NCBI GenBank assembly: GCA_016790075.1
Contig: JAEUPP010000083.1
Location: 1-47,348, forward strand
Length of the DNA: 47,348 nt
Direction: 5' to 3'
Source: Rhodanobacteraceae bacterium
Lineage (GTDB): Bacteria > Pseudomonadota > Gammaproteobacteria > Xanthomonadales > Rhodanobacteraceae
Shown: in pieces, positions 41,806 through 47,348 of the stretch
Layout: every line of letters begins with the position of its first letter
How positions within the stretch are numbered: the first letter of the stretch is position 1
Made by a program: the position numbers and the translations under genes
Notes under the pieces: generated by a model
Told to the model about the DNA's origin: nothing
Database searches by the model: none
What the model saw: only the letters and a program-made list of their open reading frames with translations

Positions 41806-44577
41806 ATGAGTGAGATCAGTCGTAGCGCGCTGTTTGGCAAGCTTAATCCCCTGCTCTACAAAGGCGTGGAGGGGGCTGCGGTATTTTGCAAGTTGCGCGG
41901 AAATCCCTATGTGGAACTGGTGCACTGGCTGCATCAGCTGCTGCAGAACAACGACAGCGACCTGCACCGCATCATCCGCCACTATCAGCTCGACGCGGCC
42001 CGGCTTGCGGCCGACATGGTCAAGGCGCTGGATCGTCTGCCGACCGGTGCGACCGCGATCAGTGATCTTTCCGACCATCTGCAGAACGCGGTTGAGCGCG
42101 GCTGGGTCTACGCGACCCTGATGTTCAATCAGAGCCAGGTGCGCGGCGCGACCCTGCTGCTCGGCATTCTGAAAACGCCCAGCCTGCGCACCGTGCTGCA
42201 TGCGATGTCCAAGGAATTCCAGGCCATCGATCCGGAGAAGTTCTCCAGCGAATTGCCCAAGGTCGTCGCTGGCTCGCCCGAAGACCAGCAGGGTGCGACC
42301 GACGGCAGCGGCCTTGATGCCAGCGGCGGGCCCGGCGAAGTCAGTGGCGCCATGGCGCCCGCGCAGCTTGGCAAGCAGGAAGCCTTGCGCAAGTTCGCGG
42401 TCGATCTGACCGAGCGGGCACGCAAGGGCGAAATCGACCCGATCACCGGCCGCGACGACGAAATCCGCCAGATCATCGATATCCTGATGCGGCGCCGGCA
42501 GAACAATCCGCTGCTGACCGGCGAAGCCGGAGTTGGCAAGACCGCTGTCGTCGAAGGTTTTGCCGTCCGCATCGCCAGTGGCGATGTGCCGCCGCAGCTG
42601 CAGGAAGTCTCGCTGCTGATGCTCGATATCGGTCTGTTGCAGGCCGGCGCCAGCATGAAGGGCGAGTTCGAGCAGCGCCTGCGCCAGATCATCGATGAAG
42701 TGCAGGCCAGCCCCAAGCCCATCATCCTGTTCATCGACGAGGTGCACACCCTGATCGGCGCGGGTGGTGCGGCGGGCACCGGCGATGCGGCCAATCTGCT
42801 CAAGCCAGCGCTCGCGCGCGGCACCTTGCGCACGATAGGCGCGACGACCTGGAGCGAATACAAAAAGCATATCGAGAAAGATCCGGCACTGACGCGCCGT
42901 TTCCAGGTCGTGCAGGTCGACGAACCCGACGAGGACAAGGCGATCGCCATGGTGCGCGGCATCGTCGCGATACTCGAAAAGCACCACAAGATCACCTTGC
43001 TGGACGAGGCCGTGACCGCCGCCGTGCGCTTGTCGCATCGCTATATCCCCGCGCGCCAGCTGCCCGACAAGGCCGTGAGCCTGCTCGATACCGCCTGCGC
43101 CCGCGTCGCGGTGAGCCAGCACACGACACCGGCTGAACTTGAGGACTGTCTGCGCCGTATCGAGGTGCTGCGCACTGAGCAGGGCATTATCGAACGCGAA
43201 GATGCAGTCGGTCTGGACGTGACCGAGCGGCGCGGGCGTTGCGAAACGCAGCTTGCGCAGGAGCTTGAACGCGAGCAGGGACTGCGCCAGCGCTGGGAGC
43301 AGGAAAACGAACTCGCGACACGTCTGCTCGATCTGCGCGCACGTCTGCGCGAACTCGCTGCGGCCGCCAAGGCAGCAGCCGATGCAGAGTCGGCGGTAGC
43401 GGCTGCGACGCCGGCTGTGGTCAATGCAGATCTCGTCGCTGAACCCATGCCCGACCGGGCTTCATTGCTCGCCGAGCATGCGGCGGTGCAAGCCGAGCTC
43501 GAAGCCTTGCAGGGTGAATCACCGCTGATCCTGCCGGCGGTTGACGAGACTGCCGTTGCGTCGGTCGTCGCCGACTGGACCGGCATTCCGGTGGGGCGCA
43601 TGGTGCGCGATGAAATCACCGCGGTGCTGCAGCTGGTCGATACGCTGGACCGGCGCGTCGTCGGCCAGCGTCATGCGCTGGAGCTCATCACCAAGCGCAT
43701 ACAGACCTCGCGCGCGCGCCTGGACAACCCGAACAAGCCGATTGGTGTGTTCATGCTGGTCGGCCCCTCCGGCGTCGGCAAGACCGAGACCGCCCTCGCC
43801 CTGGCCGAAAGCCTCTATGGCGGCGAGCAGAACCTCATCACGATCAACATGAGCGAGTTCCAGGAAGCGCATACCGTTTCCACGCTCAAGGGTGCGCCGC
43901 CGGGTTATGTGGGTTACGGCGAGGGCGGCGTGCTGACCGAAGCCGTGCGGCGCAAGCCCTACTCGGTGGTGCTGCTGGACGAAGTGGAAAAAGCACACTC
44001 CGACGTGCACGAGCTGTTCTTCCAGGTGTTCGACAAGGGCTGGATGGAGGACGGCGAAGGCCGTGCGATCGACTTCCGCAACACCATCATCCTGCTGACC
44101 TCCAATGTCGGCACCGATCTGGTCATGAAGCTCACCGCCGATCCCGAACTCGCGCCGGAACCCGAAGCGCTGAACAAGGCGCTGCGCGAGCCCTTGCTGC
44201 AGAAATTTCCGCCGGCATTCCTCGGCCGCCTGGTCACGATTCCCTATTACCCGCTCAGCAACGACACGCTAGCCCGCATCGTCAAGCTGCAGCTGGGCCG
44301 TATCCAGAAGCGCATAGCCGAGCAGCACGGTATCGACTTCAGCTACGGCGACGATGCAGTGCAGCTGGTCATCAAGCGCTGCACCGAAGTCGAATCCGGT
44401 GGCCGCATGATCGACGCAATTCTGACGCATACGGTGCTGCCTACGGTCAGCCGCGAGTTCCTGAGCTGCCTCGCCGCGGGCCGCAAGCTGGCGACGATAC
44501 GACTGGAGGTGACGGCAGATGACTTCGCCTACCGTTACGGCTACGCCGACGAAGCCACCGCGACCGCCAGCGCCTGA
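41806..44577 (+). CDS. tssH: T6SS ATPase TssH (ClpV)
   Basis: The 923-residue AAA+ unfoldase recycles contracted TssBC sheath. It has an N-terminal domain (RSALFGKLNPLLYKGVEGAA) that binds the TssC helix, nucleotide domain 1 with Walker A GEAGVGKT (239-246) and Walker B ILFIDEVHTLIGAGG, and a coiled-coil middle domain (about 450-570). Nucleotide domain 2 has Walker A GPSGVGKT (653-660) and VVLLDEVEKAH. ATG 41806 is 15 bp after the previous stop. All ATPase motifs are intact. Confidence 0.97.
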   Translation: MSEISRSALFGKLNPLLYKGVEGAAVFCKLRGNPYVELVHWLHQLLQNNDSDLHRIIRHYQLDAARLAADMVKALDRLPTGATAISDLSDHLQNAVERGWVYATLMFNQSQVRGATLLLGILKTPSLRTVLHAMSKEFQAIDPEKFSSELPKVVAGSPEDQQGATDGSGLDASGGPGEVSGAMAPAQLGKQEALRKFAVDLTERARKGEIDPITGRDDEIRQIIDILMRRRQNNPLLTGEAGVGKTAVVEGFAVRIASGDVPPQLQEVSLLMLDIGLLQAGASMKGEFEQRLRQIIDEVQASPKPIILFIDEVHTLIGAGGAAGTGDAANLLKPALARGTLRTIGATTWSEYKKHIEKDPALTRRFQVVQVDEPDEDKAIAMVRGIVAILEKHHKITLLDEAVTAAVRLSHRYIPARQLPDKAVSLLDTACARVAVSQHTTPAELEDCLRRIEVLRTEQGIIEREDAVGLDVTERRGRCETQLAQELEREQGLRQRWEQENELATRLLDLRARLRELAAAAKAAADAESAVAAATPAVVNADLVAEPMPDRASLLAEHAAVQAELEALQGESPLILPAVDETAVASVVADWTGIPVGRMVRDEITAVLQLVDTLDRRVVGQRHALELITKRIQTSRARLDNPNKPIGVFMLVGPSGVGKTETALALAESLYGGEQNLITINMSEFQEAHTVSTLKGAPPGYVGYGEGGVLTEAVRRKPYSVVLLDEVEKAHSDVHELFFQVFDKGWMEDGEGRAIDFRNTIILLTSNVGTDLVMKLTADPELAPEPEALNKALREPLLQKFPPAFLGRLVTIPYYPLSNDTLARIVKLQLGRIQKRIAEQHGIDFSYGDDAVQLVIKRCTEVESGGRMIDAILTHTVLPTVSREFLSCLAAGRKLATIRLEVTADDFAYRYGYADEATATASA

Positions 44578-44646
44578 TTCCGATGCGAGGGAAAACGCCC
44601 AACACGGCCGACTCACGCCATCCTGAACCCTGAAAGGAGCCCGCTT

Positions 44647-45207
44647 ATGCCTGCGCAGATCTCCCCAGGCCCACTCGGTATCGACAGCGCTACTGCGCGT
44701 GGCCAGGTCGATTTCGGCACCTTGGCACGTGTGGCCTCTCCGCCGCCCAGCCTGCTCGCCCAGGTGGCGGCACCGAAGGCTGCCGCGCCGCAAAGCGGCA
44801 ACCCGCGCCACGTCAACGACTTCTTCGACGACCTGTACCCGACCCTGAAGAAGCTGGCGGAAGACGTGGCGGTGGAAGAGGACTGCATACTCGCTCTGTC
44901 GTCCTACGAAAGCGGCTGGTACAACGCGCACAACCGAGGCCTGAACAATCCCTTCGGCCTGACCAAGGGCGGTGGCAATAACCTCAAGTTCGCCAGCCCC
45001 AAAGCAGCGGCGGACTATTGGCGCGAAACCTTCGGTCCCCAGGTGCGCGGTGCAAAAAGCATCGACGCTTTCGTGCGTGCACTGCTCTCACCGCCGCGGG
45101 TATACAACACGGTCAATCCGCAGTGGGGTGCCAAGGTCAAGCTGCAACATAACAGCGTGGTCAAGCGCAAGGCGATCTGGCTGGCGGAGAAGGAGAAGCG
45201 CCAGTGA
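44647..45207 (+). CDS. Candidate T6SS effector: shared N-terminal motif plus GH73/FlgJ-like muramidase domain
   Basis: A 186-residue protein. Residues 1-34 carry the motif PGPLGIDS ... DFGTLARVASPPP, which also opens the unrelated protein at 45812. Residues 35-55 are an Ala/Pro linker. Residues 56-186 resemble the glucosaminidase/FlgJ fold: ILALSSYESGWYN with Glu88 in the place of the catalytic Glu, NNPFGLTKGGG, and an AAADYWRETFG helix. Such enzymes cut peptidoglycan glycan strands. There is no signal peptide, as expected for a T6SS-delivered toxin. AAGGAG (44634-44639) precedes the ATG. It follows clpV and overlaps an exported protein by 4 bp, the classic effector-immunity layout. Effector status is inferred from context. 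Confidence 0.78.
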   Translation: MPAQISPGPLGIDSATARGQVDFGTLARVASPPPSLLAQVAAPKAAAPQSGNPRHVNDFFDDLYPTLKKLAEDVAVEEDCILALSSYESGWYNAHNRGLNNPFGLTKGGGNNLKFASPKAAADYWRETFGPQVRGAKSIDAFVRALLSPPRVYNTVNPQWGAKVKLQHNSVVKRKAIWLAEKEKRQ

Positions 45208-45701
45208 ACGCGGTACCGTCGCTGCTGGCCTTGTTGCTGGCAGTGGCTCCGGCCAGCAGGCCCTTCGTGGCACAGGGCGATTACTGGCAGATCCGGCTGA
45301 ACCTGCCCGATGGCTGGAAGCCCTGCCTGGCGAAAGCACCGACGCCCAACCACGGCTTTGCACTGATCGGCCGCGAGCAGCCCTGTGAGACAGCGGCTGC
45401 ACCGCTGCGCTTTCTGGTCGAGCCCAATCTTGAGGACGGCCTGCCGGACACAGCTTCGCTGCAGCGCCAATCGGGCTGCGGTTCCGCGACCAGGATCCTG
45501 CAGGCCGGCGACCGCACCTGGCATCTGTGCACGCAGGCACACGGTGGCGAAACGGCGCTGCATGTCCAGGCCTGCGGCGAAAGTCCCAATGACGCCGTGA
45601 TCGTCATGCTGCAAAGCGAAGGGGGCAGCGCGGCGGTGAAAGCCCTGTTCGGCCGGGTGCTGGAAAGTGTGCAGCTGCGTTGTCCGGGAACAGCGCCGTA
45701 A
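45204..45701 (+). CDS. Candidate periplasmic immunity protein for the muramidase-like effector
   Basis: A 165-residue protein with signal peptide SLLALLLAVAPASRPFVA, and a mature beta-rich chain with six Cys (probably paired in the periplasm). Its GTG start lies in the stop of the effector (GTGA), so the two are made in fixed ratio. Periplasmic immunity proteins are expected for cell-wall-degrading T6SS effectors. No family is recognised; the assignment rests on location, coupling and export. Confidence 0.65.
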   Translation: MNAVPSLLALLLAVAPASRPFVAQGDYWQIRLNLPDGWKPCLAKAPTPNHGFALIGREQPCETAAAPLRFLVEPNLEDGLPDTASLQRQSGCGSATRILQAGDRTWHLCTQAHGGETALHVQACGESPNDAVIVMLQSEGGSAAVKALFGRVLESVQLRCPGTAP

Positions 45702-45811
45702 TGATGCGGATCACAGCTTTGCGTTGTTGAAGTGTGCTTTTTTGCTGATGCTGGAGTGTTGAACGATGTCGCCGATATCGTTCCCATCCGTTCCCAAGTC
45801 AGGAATCCACC

Positions 45812-46336
45812 ATGCCTACTCCTCTGCGTCCTGGTCCGTTAGGCCTCGATAGCAATCACTGCGAGATCGACCTGGGCACCCTGATGCGTGTGCTGACGCC
45901 GTGCCCGACCTTCATTCCGGAAAAACCCGACCAGGCCCTGCTGGCGCCTGCAGGTGGTATTCCGGGCTACAGCATTGATGCGGCGGTCAAGCATCTGGAT
46001 GCCAGTGCACATGCCAAGAGCCAGGGCCGCTGCGCGCGTTATGTGCGGGAGGCCATCGAGGCCGGTGGCGCCAGGATTCCGCTACCACGCCCGGTATATG
46101 CCAAGGACTACGGCCCCGTGCTGAGCAAACTGGGTTTCACCAAGGTGCCTGCTGTCGCCTATTCGCCACTGCGGGGTGACGTCGTCGTGCTGCAGCCGCC
46201 GTCGGGGCAGGTCGCCGGACATATACAAATGTTCAACGGCAGCAAGTGGGTATCTGATTTTGTGCAGGGTACGGACATTTACCCTGGTCCTGGCTACCGC
46301 AAAGATCAGGTGTCGTATGAAGTCTTCCGCCCCTAG
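45812..46336 (+). CDS. Candidate T6SS effector: shared N-terminal motif plus CHAP/NlpC-like amidase domain
   Basis: A 174-residue protein. Residues 1-32 repeat the motif of the protein at 44647: PGPLGLDS ... DLGTLMRVLTPCP. The rest looks like a CHAP/NlpC-P60 peptidase. Cys74 in SQGRCARYVREAIEAGG is the likely nucleophile, His137 in AGHIQMF is the base, and Asp149 in WVSDFVQ is the third member. The GDVVV strand between them is a hallmark. Such enzymes cleave peptidoglycan peptide cross-links (Tae-like). No signal peptide is present. AGGA lies 7 bp before the ATG. The stop codon TAG lies within a CTAG that flanks a small insertion. Activity and delivery are inferred. Confidence 0.75.
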   Translation: MPTPLRPGPLGLDSNHCEIDLGTLMRVLTPCPTFIPEKPDQALLAPAGGIPGYSIDAAVKHLDASAHAKSQGRCARYVREAIEAGGARIPLPRPVYAKDYGPVLSKLGFTKVPAVAYSPLRGDVVVLQPPSGQVAGHIQMFNGSKWVSDFVQGTDIYPGPGYRKDQVSYEVFRP

Positions 46337-46501
46337 CCCGCATTTCTCACATCCGTTCGTGGCGAGGCCGCCGAGACGCCGTCCTGATGCGCGCCGCGGA
46401 CTGAATGGCGGCGAAGGCGTAGCCGAGCACTGCGTCGAGCCGGCACTAAGGAGCAGCGCGCGTCAGGGCGAGCGTAGTAGAAGGGGGGTGAGAAATGCGG
46501 G
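46337..46501. mobile_element. MITE-like insertion (165 bp) with 14-bp terminal inverted repeats and CTAG duplication
   Basis: CCCGCATTTCTCAC (46337-46350) is the exact reverse complement of GTGAGAAATGCGGG (46488-46501). The 4-bp CTAG flanks both ends (46333-46336, 46502-46505). No coding frame lies inside, so it is a non-autonomous element. Removing the element and one CTAG joins ATGAAGTCTTCCGCCCCTAG (46317-46336) in frame to the lipoprotein that follows, giving a standard lipoprotein signal peptide. The right terminal repeat now provides both a G-rich ribosome site (46483-46488) and the ATG (46495-46497) of the gene. The transposase family is not identified. Confidence 0.8.
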
Positions 46502-47109
46502 CTAGCCTTGCCGCCTGGCGGCGCTATGCGGCCGGCCTGTTGTTCCTGGCGTTCGCGCTGGCCGGTTGCGCCGCGGTAGGTGCGGCTGACGAAGCAATCA
46601 AGCCTGCGCCGGCTCCGCCGGTAACGATGCGCGACCCCCTGCTGGGCTTGAGTTATGACAGCACGAAAGTTCGTTTTGAACGTGTGCCGCCGGTGCTCGC
46701 TAAAAAAGCCGATCTCGGCAGCCTACCGCAGTGGATTTATGCACGGTCCGAGGCAAACGGCCGCATCCTGTACATCGTTTCCGGCCTGCAGCGCATCGAA
46801 TCGGACGATGCTGACCGCAACACAGTCCTGATAGAACCGGATTTCGGTGCGGTATTGAGCAGCCGTGACGGGAAAGTCGACGTGCTCGGTGTGCCTGATC
46901 GCCTGTATGGCGATGACGCCCTGCTGACGCCGCAGGAGCTGCAACCATTATTGGCCGATGCCGTTACACGCTATGTCATCGCCTGGGGCGGCAAGCAGAA
47001 CTTGCAGTCCGCTTTGCAGACTTTTGCACAACCTGACGCAGTGCCGATCTCGTTGCGTGAGGCGCTGCAGGCGCAGGATCTGCACGTTGGCGTCGCAGGG
47101 GGGCGCTGA
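46495..47109 (+). CDS. Candidate lipoprotein immunity protein for the amidase-like effector
   Basis: A 204-residue lipoprotein. Basic RRYAA, hydrophobic GLLFLAFALAGC, lipobox Cys25, then a mixed alpha/beta chain of about 180 residues ending in VGVAGGR. The present ATG lies in the right terminal repeat of the 165-bp insertion, with GGGGGG 6 bp ahead. The probable ancestral start is ATG 46317 inside the effector gene, giving MKSSAPSLAAWRRYAAGLLF, so the two genes once overlapped by 20 bp. Lipid anchoring puts it in the periplasm, where an amidase effector would act. No family is recognised; the role is inferred from location. Confidence 0.7.
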   Translation: MRASLAAWRRYAAGLLFLAFALAGCAAVGAADEAIKPAPAPPVTMRDPLLGLSYDSTKVRFERVPPVLAKKADLGSLPQWIYARSEANGRILYIVSGLQRIESDDADRNTVLIEPDFGAVLSSRDGKVDVLGVPDRLYGDDALLTPQELQPLLADAVTRYVIAWGGKQNLQSALQTFAQPDAVPISLREALQAQDLHVGVAGGR

Positions 47110-47220
47110 CGCTGCAGCTGATTTTCCCGCTGTCGATTTCCTGACCATTGTCGTTCGGCACCACGGATGGGGCTGCTTCGGCGATCGAACCTGCTTTAAC
47201 TGAATTACGCGAGGATCAGC

Positions 47221-47348
47221 ATGAACCGCACCCTGAACGTCACCACGCCCCTGGGCCCCGAAGTGCTGCGCTTTGACAGCCTGCAGGGCAAGGAATCGCT
47301 GTCGCAGCTGTTCGACTTCCAGCTCACGATGAAAAGTGAGGAGCGCGG
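47221..47348 (+). CDS. vgrG: T6SS spike protein VgrG (TssI), N-terminal fragment
   Basis: The gene runs off the window after 42 codons. MNRTLNVTTPLGPEVLRF is the standard VgrG opening, followed by DSLQGKESLSQLFDFQLTM (gp27-like domain start). GAGGA at 47210-47214 supports the ATG. Lying directly after the effector region, it is the likely spike on which the cargo proteins travel, or it may head its own effector group outside the window. Confidence 0.92.
   Translation, partial: MNRTLNVTTPLGPEVLRFDSLQGKESLSQLFDFQLTMKSEER

Noticed and set aside
41281-43122. Minus-strand frame of 613 codons opposite clpV
   Set aside because: Antisense to clpV and the gene before it; no family motif.
46333-46505. 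Reading the 18-bp inverted repeat as a terminator
   Set aside because: The arms are 137 bp apart, CTAG flanks both sides, and removal restores an in-frame signal peptide, all of which fit an inserted element better.
1-47348. CRISPR arrays and rRNA genes
   Set aside because: No regularly spaced repeats with unique spacers and no rRNA-like sequence were seen.

Overview
The window reads as a high-GC gammaproteobacterial chromosome. The gene families point to Xanthomonadales, probably Rhodanobacteraceae (Dokdonella/Tahibacter-like). That assignment rests on the protein mix and on a secreted protease ending in an IFxxGFE-type tail, and is inference rather than proof. No rRNA, CRISPR array or complete insertion sequence is visible.

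Left end (1-6783): a reduced lambdoid prophage. It holds a tightly overlapping set of small genes including an HTH protein, four tandem 10-bp repeats, a coiled-coil protein of unknown role, a lambda-type portal protein and a tape-measure protein. The portal abuts the tape measure, and the protease, capsid, connector and tail-tube genes that normally lie between them are absent. The element ends about 0.25 kb from the 3' end of a tRNA-Arg(CCG) gene, a classical integration site, but no integrase is seen in the window.

Middle (about 7.0-17.3 kb): ordinary chromosomal genes. These are a membrane-anchored cytochrome c5, an AcpH-like ACP phosphodiesterase, a secreted reprolysin-like zinc protease, an alpha/beta hydrolase translationally coupled to ZapE/AFG1 ATPase, a small exported protein, a GNAT acetyltransferase, an Ohr peroxidase, an overlapping pair of nucleotidyltransferases and an exported protein of unknown function.

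Right part (17.3 kb to the end): a complete-looking type VI secretion system (T6SS) in two divergent blocks around a 0.9-kb intergenic region. The minus-strand block, listed in transcription order, is tagH (FHA), pppA (PP2C phosphatase), tssJ, tssK, tssL (with OmpA domain), tssM and tagF. The plus-strand block is a transmembrane Ser/Thr kinase with a PEGA domain, a tssQ-like lipoprotein, tssA, tssB, tssC, hcp, tagJ, tssE, tssF, tssG, an unknown exported protein, tssH (clpV), an effector/immunity region and the start of vgrG. Kinase, FHA protein, phosphatase and TagF together form a threonine-phosphorylation control circuit.

The most novel part is the cargo region at 44.6-47.1 kb. Two unrelated peptidoglycan-hydrolase-like proteins (a GH73/FlgJ-like muramidase and a CHAP/NlpC-like amidase) share the same roughly 32-residue N-terminal motif (PGPLGxDS ... 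GTLxRVxxPxP). This may be an undescribed T6SS effector marker or loading module. Each is followed by an exported candidate immunity protein. The second immunity gene appears to have been split from its original start by a 165-bp MITE-like insertion flanked by CTAG, whose terminal repeat now supplies a new ribosome-binding site and ATG.
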